From contig CAJOLD010000008.1 in NCBI GenBank assembly GCA_905235435.1, forward strand, positions 1 through 38,397: 38,397 bases of DNA, in the 5' to 3' direction. The notes beneath the pieces were generated by a model. It did not search any database and was not told the origin of the DNA. It worked only from the letters and a program-made list of their open reading frames with translations. Numbering within the stretch: the stretch's first letter is position 1; every line of letters begins with the position of its first letter. The translations under genes and the position numbers were made by a program. Below are positions 15,446-24,367 of this stretch, in pieces. The DNA comes from an uncultured Lachnospiraceae bacterium (GTDB taxonomy: Bacteria; Bacillota; Clostridia; Lachnospirales; Lachnospiraceae).

Positions 15446-17875
15446 TCAGGAACGAAGCTCGATATCCATCGCCTTCAGCTTCTTCAGGATCTTGTGGACA
15501 TAGCCGTCCACTGCGGAAGCCTCCAGCGGAGCATCGCCCGCGCGGAAGGTCACCGTAAAGGCCATGCTCTTCTGGTCGTCACGGATCTGCTTACCTTCAT
15601 AGAGGTCAAAGAGAATGACATCCTCCACAGCCGGGACGGCTCCGCGGATCGTCACCTCCACCTCTCTGCAGGTCACGTCTTTGCTCATCACAAGGGCAAG
15701 GTCCCTGCGCTCGGGCGCGAACTTCGGCGGCGCCGTAAATACCGGCACCTGTCCGAACCACTGCGAGAGCGTCTCCAGGTCGATCTCCATGATAAAGCAG
15801 GATTCCCTGCGGTTCCTGTCGACATTCATGTCCTCTTCCAGCTCGTAGGCCATCTTTCCGAGATAACCGATCTTCTCGCCGTTGCAGAAGATCTCGGCCG
15901 ACTGGCCCGGATGCAGGAACGGGATCTGCGCGCGCTCATAGGTGAACTCCAGATGGAGCTTTTCCGCCACCGTATCCGCCAGGCCCTTTAAGGTAAAGAA
16001 GGTCTCAGGCTTGCCGAAAATGCCCACACAGAGCGTCTCTCTCTCGTCCGGATAATCCTCGATGGGAAGGCTCTTCGGAATGAAGCGGCGGCCGATCTCA
16101 AACAGGCGGCCCGCCATGCGTCCTTTATTCTGGTTCCTGTAGATCGCGCGGATCATCTGGGGCGCCAGCGTCGTGCGCATCAGGGAGAGATCCTCATTGA
16201 TCGGGTTGACCAGCGGGATGGCGGTGCGGAGCGGTGAATCCGCGTCCAGCCGCAGCAGATCCAGATCCGCCGGCGAGAAGAAGGAGTAGTGGACGCATTC
16301 GTACGCCCCCTCGGCGCACAGCGCCCTCTTCAGCTTCAGCAGCGTATTCTGGCGCACGGTGCGCCCGCCCATGGTCACCTGTGCCTGTGAAAGGAAGGTC
16401 GGCACAATGTGATCATAGCCGTACATGCGGATCACTTCCTCCGCGATGTCCGGATAGGATTCCATATCCTCTCTCCACGCGGGAACTTTGATCGTCAGCT
16501 CCCTGCCGCTGATCGAGGGATCGAACTGGAGGTTCTTCAGGATGCGGAGGATATCCTCATCCGGAACGGTGATCCCCAGTACGTCATTTACTTTTTCAAT
16601 ATTCGCGCTCATCGCCCACGGCTCAAGCGTGTTCCCGGTATTCACATCCCTGTGGGTCCGGGAGACCTTTCCGCAGCCGAGCTCCTGCACCAGGTGCAGG
16701 GCGCGCTTCATGCCCATCACGGTCTGATACTCCGAAACACCCTTGGAGAAGCAGGCGCTCGCGTCGGAGACCTGGCCCAGAGCTCTGGAGCTCTTGCGGA
16801 CGTTGTCCCTCATGAACTTGGCCGCCTCAAAAACAACGGTATTCGTTTCGGGACGGATCTCTGAATTCAGACCGCCCATGATGCCCGCGAGAGCCACCGG
16901 ACCGTTTCCGTCGCAGATGACAAGATTGTCCGTGGTCAGGGAGAATTCCTTCTCATCGAGCGTCACGATCTTTTCTCCGTCACCGGCGCGGCGCACGATG
17001 ATCGAGTTGTCCGCCAGATAGGCGCCGTCGAACGCGTGCATGGGCTGTCCGATCTCGAAAAGCACATAGTTTGTAATATCCACGATATTGGAGATGCAGC
17101 CGCAGCCGATCAGGGCCAGACGCCTGCGCATCCATGCGGGGGATTCCCCGATCTTAACATCATATACATAGTGGCCGATATAACGGGGGCAAAGATCCGG
17201 CGCATCCACCGTGACCGAAAAGTCCTTCAGCTCCTCATCGGTCTCCTCATAGTCGAGCGCGGGCTCGCGGAGCTCTGTTCCCAGGACGGCAGCCACCTCT
17301 CTCGCGATACCGAAGATATTCTGGCAGTCCGGCCTGTTTGCGGTGATCGCGATATTGAAGATCCAGTCGTCCAGACCGGTCAGCGGCTTAACGTCCGCGC
17401 CGACGGGAGCGTCCTTTGGCAGCTCGAGAAGGCCGTTGTAGCCCGCGCCGGGATACATGTCCTCCGTCAGTCCCAGTTCCGTCCCCGAGCAGAGCATACC
17501 GCAGGATTCGTATCCGCGGAGCTTGCCCTTTTTGATCGTGGCAACGCCCTTGACCGTCTTGTGGTCTTTCTCCGTCTCGATGACGGTCGCGCCGACCAGC
17601 GCAAGCGGGTATTTGCCGCCGGCCCTCACATTGTCCGCTCCGCAGCAGACCTGGAAGGTCCCGTGTTCACCCGCATTGACCATGCAGAGGGAAAGGTGCG
17701 TGTCCGGAATGGGCTCGCAGCTCTCCACCAGGCCCGTCACGACATTGCTGATGTCCTGACCGACCTCATAGATCTCCTCGACTTCAAAACCGCAGGAAAA
17801 CAGCTTCTGCTGGAGCTCCTCCGGCGTCACATCGATATCTGTAAAATCTTTCAGCCAGCTAAGCGGCACTAACAT
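15446..17875 (-). CDS. pheT: Phenylalanine-tRNA ligase beta subunit
   Basis: The beta chain of the alpha2-beta2 synthetase, responsible for tRNA binding and editing. The 809 residues start [20 protein letters not shown]. They include the EMAP/OB tRNA-binding domain (about 40-150), the B3/B4 editing domain, B5 (about 405-475), the catalytic-like core, and a C-terminal FDX-ACB anticodon-binding domain ending [20 protein letters not shown]. Full length with standard order. It lies 38 bases after pheS, with GGGAGG before the ATG. Confidence 0.98.
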   Translation of the reverse strand: MLVPLSWLKDFTDIDVTPEELQQKLFSCGFEVEEIYEVGQDISNVVTGLVESCEPIPDTHLSLCMVNAGEHGTFQVCCGADNVRAGGKYPLALVGATVIETEKDHKTVKGVATIKKGKLRGYESCGMLCSGTELGLTEDMYPGAGYNGLLELPKDAPVGADVKPLTGLDDWIFNIAITANRPDCQNIFGIAREVAAVLGTELREPALDYEETDEELKDFSVTVDAPDLCPRYIGHYVYDVKIGESPAWMRRRLALIGCGCISNIVDITNYVLFEIGQPMHAFDGAYLADNSIIVRRAGDGEKIVTLDEKEFSLTTDNLVICDGNGPVALAGIMGGLNSEIRPETNTVVFEAAKFMRDNVRKSSRALGQVSDASACFSKGVSEYQTVMGMKRALHLVQELGCGKVSRTHRDVNTGNTLEPWAMSANIEKVNDVLGITVPDEDILRILKNLQFDPSISGRELTIKVPAWREDMESYPDIAEEVIRMYGYDHIVPTFLSQAQVTMGGRTVRQNTLLKLKRALCAEGAYECVHYSFFSPADLDLLRLDADSPLRTAIPLVNPINEDLSLMRTTLAPQMIRAIYRNQNKGRMAGRLFEIGRRFIPKSLPIEDYPDERETLCVGIFGKPETFFTLKGLADTVAEKLHLEFTYERAQIPFLHPGQSAEIFCNGEKIGYLGKMAYELEEDMNVDRNRRESCFIMEIDLETLSQWFGQVPVFTAPPKFAPERRDLALVMSKDVTCREVEVTIRGAVPAVEDVILFDLYEGKQIRDDQKSMAFTVTFRAGDAPLEASAVDGYVHKILKKLKAMDIELRS

Positions 17876-17913
17876 AATTCATCCTCCCGTATTTCGTGTG
17901 GTATGGCAGCCGC

Positions 17914-18957
17914 TCAGTCATCGATCTGGCTGAGCACGTCAATATCCGATTCAAACAGCAGCTTGATATTGTTGATCCCGTATTTGAGCATGGCCGTACG
18001 CTCAATGCCGATACCGAACGCAAGCCCGCTGTATTCATCCGGATCGATGCCGCAGTTCTCCAGCACCTTTCTGTTGACGATCCCGGCGCCGAGGACCTCG
18101 ATCCAGCCGGTCCCCTTGCACAGACGGCAGCCCTTTCCTCCGCAGGAGAAGCAGCTGCAGTCCACCTCGACGGAAGGCTCCGTGAACGGGAAGTAGGACG
18201 GACGAAGCCTTGTCCTCGTCCCTTCGCCGTAGATCTTCTGCACAAAGATATCCAGCATACCCTGGAGATCGCTCAGCGCGATATGTTTATCGACGACCAG
18301 GCCCTCCATCTGGGAGAACATGGGAGAATGCGTCGCGTCATCATCAGACCGGAATACCTTGCCCGGGGAAAGGATCTTGATCGGGGGCTTTTCGTTCTCC
18401 ATCACATGGATCTGTCCGGAGGAAGTCTGCGTGCGAAGCAGAAATTCGGGGGAAAGATAGAAGGTATCCTGCATATCCCTGGCCGGATGATCCTGCGGCG
18501 TGTTGAGAGCGGTAAAATTGTAGTAATCGTTCTCGATCTCAGAGCCTTCATAGATCGTAAAGCCCATGGAAGCAAAGATATCGATCAGCTGCTCCCTGAC
18601 CTGCGTGATCGGATGCAGATTGCCCTTTTTCAGACTTACGGAGGGAAGAGTGACGTCCACGAATTCCTTCCTGTAGCGCATCATCAGCTCCTGCTGTTTG
18701 ACTTCGCTGCCGATCGTATCGAACCGGTCCTGTGCCCACGTTTTAAGCGCGTTCACGGTCTTTCCGAACTCGGCACGATCCTCCGGCGCCACCTCACGCA
18801 TATCCTTCATGAGCTGGCTGATCCTGCCCTTCTTCGGATCCAGGAACTCCTTCATGCCTTCGTATACTTCTTTTGAGGTGCCCATTTCGGAAGCTGCCTC
18901 TTCAAGCCTGGCCTTGATCTCGGCCACTTTGTCCTCAAGTCCGTTTAATTTCCCCAT
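17914..18957 (-). CDS. pheS: Phenylalanine-tRNA ligase alpha subunit
   Basis: The catalytic subunit that activates phenylalanine and charges tRNA-Phe. The ATG at 18957 (347 residues) follows AGGAG by six bases and gives the usual start [20 protein letters not shown]. An open frame extends upstream but crosses the promoter. The N-terminal coiled coil (1-85) precedes the class II core: motif 2 is [19 protein letters not shown] and motif 3 [18 protein letters not shown]. No T-box leader is present; only about 40 bases separate the promoter from the gene. Confidence 0.98.
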   Translation of the reverse strand: MGKLNGLEDKVAEIKARLEEAASEMGTSKEVYEGMKEFLDPKKGRISQLMKDMREVAPEDRAEFGKTVNALKTWAQDRFDTIGSEVKQQELMMRYRKEFVDVTLPSVSLKKGNLHPITQVREQLIDIFASMGFTIYEGSEIENDYYNFTALNTPQDHPARDMQDTFYLSPEFLLRTQTSSGQIHVMENEKPPIKILSPGKVFRSDDDATHSPMFSQMEGLVVDKHIALSDLQGMLDIFVQKIYGEGTRTRLRPSYFPFTEPSVEVDCSCFSCGGKGCRLCKGTGWIEVLGAGIVNRKVLENCGIDPDEYSGLAFGIGIERTAMLKYGINNIKLLFESDIDVLSQIDD

Positions 18958-18996
18958 TTTGCACTCCTGTCTTACGAATTTACAAAACCAAAAAAG

Positions 18997-19025
18997 ATTG
19001 TATTGAACCCCGGAAAAAAAGTCAA
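18997..19025 (-). promoter_or_regulatory. SigA-type promoter of the pheST operon
   Basis: Minus-strand TTGACT (19020-19025), a 17-bp spacer and TACAAT (18997-19002). The -35 hexamer contains the TGA stop codon (19022-19024) of the upstream YihY-family gene. This is the only strong promoter I see for the long pheS-to-parC run. Confidence 0.8.
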
Positions 19026-19912
19026 GAGAACTTTCTTGCCTGCATATAGCGGTCCACCATCTCAAACGTCTCCGGGTTCTCCCGGTAGGCGTTGATCTCC
19101 GCCCCTATGAACCAGAGGTACATACAGAAATACAGCCACAGCATCGTGACGACCAGCGTCACAAGGCTGCCGTAGAGCCAGGACAGGTTCCCGGCATTGT
19201 TCAGATAGATCGTATAAAAGAATGTGAAAACGATCCAGGAGATCGTGGTAAAGATCGAGCCCGGCAGCTGCCGCAGCGGATAGTTCCTGCGGTTCGGCAG
19301 GGTCGTGTAAAATACCATGTTGATGATGACCATCAGCAAAAGCGCGATCAGCAGCTGGGAATACGGGAAGAAGCGGCTCACCGGCTTCAGCTGCGGAAAG
19401 GTCTGCAGGAGCAGGGTCTGCATGCTCAGACCGCTCAGCAGTACGCGGCAGGCCAGGATGATCATAAATACAAGAAGGACCGTGTAGAGAGAGGCGATCA
19501 TCCGTCGGATGACATAATTTCTTTTCTCTGTGACCTGCCAGATCGTATTGAGCCCGTTCATCAGTCCCATGACGCTGCGTCCCGCTACCCAGAACAGGGA
19601 GATCATCGCGAATGAGACGGTCGTAAAGGAGCCGTGGTAGACGCTGCTGACCAGATCGTTCACCCCCTCGAGCACATCCGGGGCAAGCGGTGAGAGCAGC
19701 GAGGAGACTGCATCCAGCAGAAGCTCCTCCGTGAGCGGCGTAAACTTCAGGAACGCCAGCAGGAGGACAAGAAAGGGCGCGGCGCTCATGATAATATAAA
19801 AGCTTGTCTGCGCCGCGTATGCATCGATCTTGTCGTAGATGATCTTATTATAAAAAAAACGGAATAAGCGTTTCCACTCCACCTTCCGCCGTCTTCTGTG
19901 CTGCTTCTTCAT
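19022..19912 (-). CDS. YihY/BrkB family integral membrane protein
   Basis: A 296-residue polytopic membrane protein of the YihY/BrkB family, once misnamed RNase BN. A basic N-terminus ([20 protein letters not shown]) is followed by about six hydrophobic helices. Family segments include [35 protein letters not shown] and [19 protein letters not shown] near the C-terminus. The molecular function is not established. The ribosome binding site is weak. The start lies about 30 bases beyond an intrinsic terminator and a structured RNA candidate, so expression may depend on read-through of that leader. Confidence 0.9.
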   Translation of the reverse strand: MKKQHRRRRKVEWKRLFRFFYNKIIYDKIDAYAAQTSFYIIMSAAPFLVLLLAFLKFTPLTEELLLDAVSSLLSPLAPDVLEGVNDLVSSVYHGSFTTVSFAMISLFWVAGRSVMGLMNGLNTIWQVTEKRNYVIRRMIASLYTVLLVFMIILACRVLLSGLSMQTLLLQTFPQLKPVSRFFPYSQLLIALLLMVIINMVFYTTLPNRRNYPLRQLPGSIFTTISWIVFTFFYTIYLNNAGNLSWLYGSLVTLVVTMLWLYFCMYLWFIGAEINAYRENPETFEMVDRYMQARKFS

Positions 19913-19943
19913 AACGAAGTGAATCTCTTTCTGTTTTTATCTT

Positions 19944-19974
19944 AAAAAATGATAATGGGACGAAGCCGTCCCAT
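19944..19974 (-). terminator. Intrinsic terminator upstream of the YihY-family gene
   Basis: ATGGGACG, a four-base loop and CGTCCCAT (stem 19955-19974), followed on the minus strand by ATTATC and six T residues (19944-19949). It directly follows the structured RNA candidate and precedes the start codon at 19912. Confidence 0.7.
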
Positions 19975-19977
19975 AAT

Positions 19978-20116
19978 CTTTTAAAACCCGGGGTGCCGTT
20001 CCCTCTACTTTGACTCCTAGCCAGGCTAGGTGGGTGACCGCAGCCGCACGCTCTGCCTTCCACTGACTAAAGGAGGCCTGACATCCTGCGCAGCAATATA
20101 GGAATCCCGTTTAAAG
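19978..20116 (-). ncRNA. Structured RNA candidate (leader or independent small RNA); strand tentative
   Basis: The 309-base gap at 19913-20221 has no gene, but it has nested complementarity. Closing arms are 19978-19987 and 20109-20116 (CTTTTAAAAC with GTTTAAAG). Inside are GTTCC with GGAAT, CCTC plus CTTT (20002-20011) with AAAGGAGG (20069-20076), a perfect hairpin CCTAGC-cag-GCTAGG (20016-20030) and a second hairpin 20030-20063. Together they form a three-way junction. The minus strand is preferred because a terminator follows directly; two G-U wobbles slightly favour the plus strand. I do not recognise the family. A 6S-like RNA or a riboswitch for the downstream membrane protein are possibilities, not identifications. 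The rest of the gap (20117-20221) is AT-rich with no clear promoter. Confidence 0.5.
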
Positions 20117-20221
20117 TAAAATGTAGGTTCAAAATATAAAGGGGTTGTCGAACATCCCAGGCTAATCTTTATGTTCTAATGATAATACCGATCCGCCCTG
20201 TACGCAAGTCCCCGGTGCTTC

Positions 20222-20584
20222 TTACCAGAACTGTTTCTGGGCCTGCTTTGTGCGGACGATAAAGAAGACCAGCGCAGCCAGGAGGGCAAAATAAAGGATG
20301 ATATTCGCATAGTTGACGACATTGCTGGCAGCGTGGGCGTAATCCTTATAAAGGCCGATGCCTCCGCTCGCGACCCCGGCAATTCCCAGAAGGAGCGTCG
20401 GAAGGCCGATGTAGCTGCCGTAGGCATCCCTGTCCTTACACGTCTCCGCGGGGAACTTGTCGGATACCAGAAGGCCGTGCTTCAACTCCTTTTTTACCGT
20501 AAGAAGATAATAGCCGTAGAGGATATAGAGTCCGGCGAGCAGAACGATAATGTCCATCATTGCGTTGAACGAATTCGTATCCAT
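20222..20584 (-). CDS. Small membrane protein, unknown function
   Basis: A 120-residue protein with three predicted membrane helices: IIVLLAGLYILYGYYLL, YIGLPTLLLGIAGVASGGIG and YANIILYFALLAALVFFIV. It ends in a short basic cytoplasmic tail, RTKQAQKQFW. A polar loop around residues 35-55 contains KFPAETCKDRDAYGSY. AAAGGAG precedes the ATG, and the gene lies 31 bases after thrC, so it is probably co-transcribed. I recognise no family and infer no function. Confidence 0.75.
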   Translation of the reverse strand: MDTNSFNAMMDIIVLLAGLYILYGYYLLTVKKELKHGLLVSDKFPAETCKDRDAYGSYIGLPTLLLGIAGVASGGIGLYKDYAHAASNVVNYANIILYFALLAALVFFIVRTKQAQKQFW

Positions 20585-20615
20585 TTCTTTTCTCCTTTAC
20601 TCTTTCGTCTGTTGA

Positions 20616-22103
20616 TCAGTCCGACAGGACGGAGCGCACAAGCTCCTTCATCTGCGCGGTCTCGATCACAGTATCATGAAGCACGGGCGCGTCCTTCAGA
20701 CCGCTGACGGCTGCAGGCACCGGTACGCCGGAGATCCCGGAGAGGCGGTCCGCCAGCTCCAGATCCGGAAGATCCGGGAAGCCCGGCTCCAGGGCGCCAA
20801 GCACGCTGCGCGTAAACTTGAACGGGCTGGCCGTCGACGCGATCACTGTGGGCGTCTCATCGCCGGTCTCCCTCCGGTAGCTGTCGTATACGAAGGAGGC
20901 GACCGCGGTGTGCGTATCGATCACATAGCCCGTCTTTTCATAAAGACCGCGGATCTGCCCGAGCGTCTCTTCCTGCGTGGCGCTTCCGCTGCAAAAACAT
21001 CCAAGCTTCTCCTGCATTTCCTTCGTGATCTCATAGACGCCTGTGCGGGACAGCTCCTGCATCCTTCCGGAAACGGCGGAGCAGTCCTCTCCGCTCACCG
21101 CGTAGAGCAGGCGCTCGAGGTTGCTGGATACAAGGATGTCCATGGACGGAGAATTGGTAAGGATGAAGGGACGGTTCCTGTCGTAGACGCCCTTCTTAAA
21201 AAAGTCCACAAGCACCCTGTTCTCATTGGACGCGCACAGCAGGGTCTTTACCGGAAGGCCCATCTGCTTCGCGTACCACGCGGCAAGAATGTTGCCGAAG
21301 TTGCCGGTGGGAACGGTGATGTTGATCTCGTCTCCCGCCTTGATCTTCCCTGCCTCCAGCAGCCTGCCGTAAGCATAGAAGTAGTAGACGATCTGAGGCA
21401 CCAGTCTTCCGATGTTGATGGAATTCGCGGAGGAGAGCCTCTTTCCGCGGGAAGCAAGCCAGGCTCCGAACTCCCTGTCCGAAAAGAGTTCCTTTACGCC
21501 CGCCTGCGCGTCGTCAAAGTTTCCGCGTATCCCGGCGACAAAGGTGTTGGCCCCCTTCTGGGTGACCATCTGCCGCTCCTGGATGGCGCTCACGCCGGAC
21601 TTCGGATAGAACACGATGATCCTCGTGCCGGGAACATCGGCAAAGCCCGCGAGCGCGGCCTTCCCCGTATCTCCCGAGGTGGCGGTGAGAATGACGATCT
21701 CATCGTTTACGCCCTGCTTCTTTGCCGCGGTCGTCATCAGATGCGGCAGGATGGAGAGCGCCATATCCTTGAAGGCGATCGTCTCCCCGTGGAACAGTTC
21801 CAGAAACCAGGCGTCCCCCGCTTCATGAAGGCGCGTGATCTCCGGGATGTCAAAGCGTTTCCCGTATGCTCTGTCGATGCATCCCTTCAGCTCCTCCGGC
21901 GTAAAGTCGGTAAAGAAGAGACGCATGATCTCATAGGCTGTTTCCTTATAGCTCATGGATGAGAGCGCTTCCGCCGGGAAGGTAAAAGCCGGTATCTTCT
22001 CCGGCACAAAAAGGCCTCCGTCGGGCGCAAGCCCCATGAGGATCGCCGCGGACGCGGTGACCGCAGGTGTACTGTTTCTGGTGCTGTGGTATAAAAGGTC
22101 CAT
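20616..22103 (-). CDS. thrC: Threonine synthase
   Basis: A PLP enzyme converting O-phosphohomoserine to threonine. The 495 residues belong to the longer (fold-type II, E. coli/yeast-like) branch: YHSTRNSTPAVTASAAILMG at the N-terminus, the PLP lysine in GETIAFKDMALS, TATSGDTGKAALAGF, and TVPTGNFGNILAAWYAKQMG as the phosphate-binding loop. hom and thrB are not adjacent. A consensus promoter overlapping the previous gene's terminator lies directly upstream. There is no T-box. Confidence 0.97.
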   Translation of the reverse strand: MDLLYHSTRNSTPAVTASAAILMGLAPDGGLFVPEKIPAFTFPAEALSSMSYKETAYEIMRLFFTDFTPEELKGCIDRAYGKRFDIPEITRLHEAGDAWFLELFHGETIAFKDMALSILPHLMTTAAKKQGVNDEIVILTATSGDTGKAALAGFADVPGTRIIVFYPKSGVSAIQERQMVTQKGANTFVAGIRGNFDDAQAGVKELFSDREFGAWLASRGKRLSSANSINIGRLVPQIVYYFYAYGRLLEAGKIKAGDEINITVPTGNFGNILAAWYAKQMGLPVKTLLCASNENRVLVDFFKKGVYDRNRPFILTNSPSMDILVSSNLERLLYAVSGEDCSAVSGRMQELSRTGVYEITKEMQEKLGCFCSGSATQEETLGQIRGLYEKTGYVIDTHTAVASFVYDSYRRETGDETPTVIASTASPFKFTRSVLGALEPGFPDLPDLELADRLSGISGVPVPAAVSGLKDAPVLHDTVIETAQMKELVRSVLSD

Positions 22104-22149
22104 GCTTCGTCCTCTGATCTTCTGCTATGTATTCTGATTAACAGGAAAA

Positions 22150-22178
22150 ATTATAACATAGAAAGAGCGGGCAAACAA
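22150..22178 (-). promoter_or_regulatory. SigA-type promoter of thrC
   Basis: Minus-strand TTGTTT (22173-22178), a 17-bp spacer and a perfect TATAAT (22150-22155). The spacer lies inside the right arm of the hairpin that ends the SleB-like gene. Confidence 0.7.
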
Positions 22179-22195
22179 GTCTGTCTGCCCGCTCT
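22160..22195 (-). terminator. Hairpin terminator after the SleB-like gene
   Basis: A 10-bp stem, AGAGCGGGCA with TGCCCGCTCT (22164-22173 and 22186-22195), 12-base loop. On the minus strand it is followed by TTCTATG and later TTTTT. It starts 14 bases after the stop of the hydrolase gene and overlaps the thrC promoter. Confidence 0.65.
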
Positions 22196-22209
22196 GAAAA
22201 CTCCCCCGT

Positions 22210-22995
22210 TTATTCGCAGTACTCCCTGAAGGTGTAATACTCATGTCCGCCGTACTCATACAGCTTTACCAGCGCGCTGTCGAACCAGGCCATGTTTTCC
22301 CGGGATGCCGTGTCTCTCGCGGCAAAAAACAGCGCCCCCTCCGAATTATCTTCTCCCCGGAGGGCGGCGTTCACGGCGTCGATCGTCGTATCCGTGATCT
22401 GCGTATTTCCCATGCGTCCGTCCGCGGTAGGCGAGAACTGCGCCGACCCGTCCACACGCTGCCAGACGACCTCCGAGATCGTATCCGGGAAATGGGAATC
22501 CCGCACCCGGTTGAGCACCACATTCGCGACGAGCTGCTTGCTGCAGACATCTCCTCCCGTCGCCTCCGCTTCCACGATCGCAAGCAGCGTCATATATTCA
22601 TCATACGGAAGCTGATGGGACGTGATCGTCCGCTGCGCGCTCTCACCCAGGCTCTTTGCGCTCTCCAGGTAACCGGAGATGCGGCTCCTGTCCGCATAGG
22701 TCAGATCCACGACGCCCGGGCCGACCAGGACCTCCTCATTCGGGATCTTCAGCTCCCCGGCCCTGCCGGCGATACAGGAATCCTTCATGGACACCACTCC
22801 GCTTACCACGCCGGACAGCCCGCCGAGCAGCTGGCTCTCCTGCGCCTGCGGCCGCCTGTCTGCCGCCGCGACCTCGCCCATCGGCGAGAAGACATACGAG
22901 ACGAGGATCGAAAACACACCCGTCAGGATGATCCCGGTCAGGATGAGTATCGTTTCTCCCCTGTAGCGTTTAAAGACAGTTCTTTTCTCTCTCAT
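22210..22995 (-). CDS. SleB-like cell-wall hydrolase with N-terminal membrane anchor
   Basis: A 261-residue protein with a cytoplasmic basic start (REKRTVFKRYRGE), one membrane helix (about 14-38, ILILTGIILTGVFSILVSYV), a linker, and a C-terminal Hydrolase_2/SleB domain (about 135-255). The domain is recognisable from LLAIVEAEATGGDVCSKQLV, ANVVLNRVRDSHFP with DTISEVVWQ, and AQFSPTADGRMGN; the glutamate in IVEAEA is the expected catalytic residue. Family members are lytic enzymes of the spore cortex or cell wall. A vegetative wall-remodelling role is equally possible. It has its own consensus promoter. Confidence 0.9.
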   Translation of the reverse strand: MREKRTVFKRYRGETILILTGIILTGVFSILVSYVFSPMGEVAAADRRPQAQESQLLGGLSGVVSGVVSMKDSCIAGRAGELKIPNEEVLVGPGVVDLTYADRSRISGYLESAKSLGESAQRTITSHQLPYDEYMTLLAIVEAEATGGDVCSKQLVANVVLNRVRDSHFPDTISEVVWQRVDGSAQFSPTADGRMGNTQITDTTIDAVNAALRGEDNSEGALFFAARDTASRENMAWFDSALVKLYEYGGHEYYTFREYCE

Positions 22996-23029
22996 GATCA
23001 GTTACTCCCCCTGATTATCAGTTAACAAA

Positions 23030-23058
23030 TTATAAACATAAATTGCAACATTTGTCAA
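23030..23058 (-). promoter_or_regulatory. SigA-type promoter of the SleB-like hydrolase gene
   Basis: Minus-strand TTGACA (23053-23058), a 17-bp spacer and TATAAT (23030-23035), both perfect consensus. An 11-base palindrome, CTGATTATCAG (23011-23021), lies in the early transcribed region. Confidence 0.85.
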
Positions 23059-23090
23059 CATTTTATTCACACTTTTGTAATATTTCAGGG

Positions 23091-23128
23091 TAAAAGAAAA
23101 CCCTCTGCGACTTTTCAGTCACAGAGGG
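23091..23128 (-). terminator. Intrinsic terminator of the tRNA-Pro gene
   Basis: A 12-bp stem (one G-T pair) closed by a GAAA tetraloop, 23101-23128, followed on the minus strand by TTTTCTTTT. It lies 11 bases after the 3' end of the tRNA. Confidence 0.92.
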
Positions 23129-23139
23129 CATCCTCTTCA

Positions 23140-23213
23140 TCGGGGCAACAGGATTTGAACCTGCGACCTCACGGCCCCCAGCCGTGCGCGCTACCAAGCT
23201 ACGCCATACCCCG
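23140..23213 (-). tRNA. tRNA-Pro(GGG)
   Basis: A 74-base cloverleaf. The acceptor stem is CGGGGTA with TGCCCCG and the D stem GCGT with GCGC. The anticodon arm is CACGG-CTGGGGG-CCGTG, giving anticodon GGG. The T arm is GCAGG-TTCAAAT-CCTGT. The discriminator base is A and CCA is not encoded. Confidence 0.95.
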
Positions 23214-23250
23214 GTACCGCCGCGTTCCGGTTACTCATGCGGCAGTATGC

Positions 23251-23279
23251 ATAATATCATTATTCCGGACTTTCGTCAA
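23251..23279 (-). promoter_or_regulatory. SigA-type promoter of tRNA-Pro with extended -10
   Basis: Minus-strand TTGACG (23274-23279), a 17-bp spacer and TATTAT (23251-23256), preceded by TGA to make an extended -10. It starts 11 bases after the nucleotidyltransferase stop codon. Confidence 0.8.
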
Positions 23280-23290
23280 GTCCTTTTCCG

Positions 23291-24259
23291 TCACAGGTCG
23301 CTGTAAAGGTCTTCGGAATAAACGCCCTGCCCGATCAGCTTTCGCAGCGCGTTCCGGACCAGCTCCGCGTCCTCGCGGTAGGTCACGCCGAACCAGCGGT
23401 CGTCCGTCCTGATGACTTTGACCCTCACCTTCTGCTCAATGATCAGCCTGCCGATGAGGACGGGCAGAAGGAATTCCTCCGTAAGCTTCTTCTCCTCACC
23501 GCGCGCTTCCTGCGCGTCAAGGAACTTTCCGAATTCCGTCTCCAGAATATCCATGAATTCCACGGGAAGCCCCCACATATTCATGGACACCTCCCTGTCG
23601 GGACTGAGCCACTCTCCGTCCGTCTCCGCGTAGACCCGCCCCTCCGGCGTCATGCGCTTTTCAATATTCCTCGTCTCCCGGATATCCTCCAGGTAGCCGT
23701 TGCCGTCCACCCTGCAAAGGCCGCGCGTCACGGCCCCGTGGTCGCTGAGCGTGTTCGAAAGGATGAACCCGGCCATGCAAAGCTCCAGCGGTCTCTTCCC
23801 GCCTTCCTGCTTCCCGCCGGACTCGTGAAGAAACCGGATCATATTTTCATAGCAGTGCCTGCCATAGTAATCATCCGCATTGATCACCACAAAGGGGCCA
23901 CTGATCAGATGCCTGCACGAAAGAACGGCCTGGCCGGTCCCCCATGGCTTTGTTCTGCCCTCCGGACAGACGCGCCCGCCCGGCAGATCCTCTCTGCGCT
24001 GGATCGCGTAAGCAAGGTCAATTCCCCTTCGCGCGCATGCTTTCTCAATACGGGATCCCACCGTCTCCCCAAACTCCCGGGCGATCTCCTCCCGGAGGAT
24101 GATCACGACCCTGTCAAAGCCGGCCATGATCGCGTCATGGATAGAGTACTCCATGATGATCTCGCCGTTCGCTCCCATCTTCTCAAGCTGTTTGACGCCT
24201 CCGCCGTAACGCGTTCCGATTCCGGCGGCCATGATCACCAGTGTAACAGGCTCACTCAT
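23291..24259 (-). CDS. Nucleotidyltransferase family protein (sugar-phosphate nucleotidyltransferase-like)
   Basis: The ATG at 24259 (322 residues) follows GAGGAG; an upstream open frame has no ribosome binding site. The N-terminal Rossmann-like domain starts VTLVIMAAGIGTRYGGGVKQ, the G-x-G-T-R nucleotide-binding loop plus lysine of NDP-sugar pyrophosphorylases. It continues with PWGTGQAVLSCRHLI and FVVINADDYYGRHCYENM, where the Asp pair should bind the metal. This makes it a nucleotidyltransferase; the sugar substrate cannot be told from sequence. It lies next to a PHP phosphatase but has its own promoter. Confidence 0.86.
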   Translation of the reverse strand: MSEPVTLVIMAAGIGTRYGGGVKQLEKMGANGEIIMEYSIHDAIMAGFDRVVIILREEIAREFGETVGSRIEKACARRGIDLAYAIQRREDLPGGRVCPEGRTKPWGTGQAVLSCRHLISGPFVVINADDYYGRHCYENMIRFLHESGGKQEGGKRPLELCMAGFILSNTLSDHGAVTRGLCRVDGNGYLEDIRETRNIEKRMTPEGRVYAETDGEWLSPDREVSMNMWGLPVEFMDILETEFGKFLDAQEARGEEKKLTEEFLLPVLIGRLIIEQKVRVKVIRTDDRWFGVTYREDAELVRNALRKLIGQGVYSEDLYSDL

Positions 24260-24289
24260 TTTTTCTCCTCTTTCCCGAGCGCGGCGCGG

Positions 24290-24311
24290 CAGGAACGCCG
24301 GGGCGTTCCTG
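24290..24311. repeat. 10-bp inverted repeat in the nucleotidyltransferase leader
   Basis: CAGGAACGCC, two bases, then GGCGTTCCTG, between the promoter at 24337-24365 and the ribosome binding site. As RNA it would form a strong stem in the 5' leader. No U-run follows. Confidence 0.5.
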
Positions 24312-24336
24312 AAACGCAATTACTTTCCTAATGTCA

Positions 24337-24365
24337 AGTATAGCACATCAGAAAACAAAATCCAA
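24337..24365 (-). promoter_or_regulatory. SigA-type promoter of the nucleotidyltransferase gene
   Basis: Minus-strand TTGGAT (24360-24365), a 17-bp spacer and TATACT (24337-24342). The -35 starts two bases after the stop codon of the PHP-family gene. Confidence 0.65.
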
Positions 24366-24367
24366 CT

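Noticed and set aside
18958..19021. T-box leader ahead of pheS
   Set aside because: Only about 40 bases lie between the promoter and the start codon. No T-box sequence or terminator fits there.
19978..20116. Assigning the structured RNA to SRP RNA, tmRNA, RNase P RNA or a TPP or cobalamin riboswitch
   Set aside because: None of the invariant sequence elements of those families that I know are present. A 6S-like RNA remains possible but unproven.
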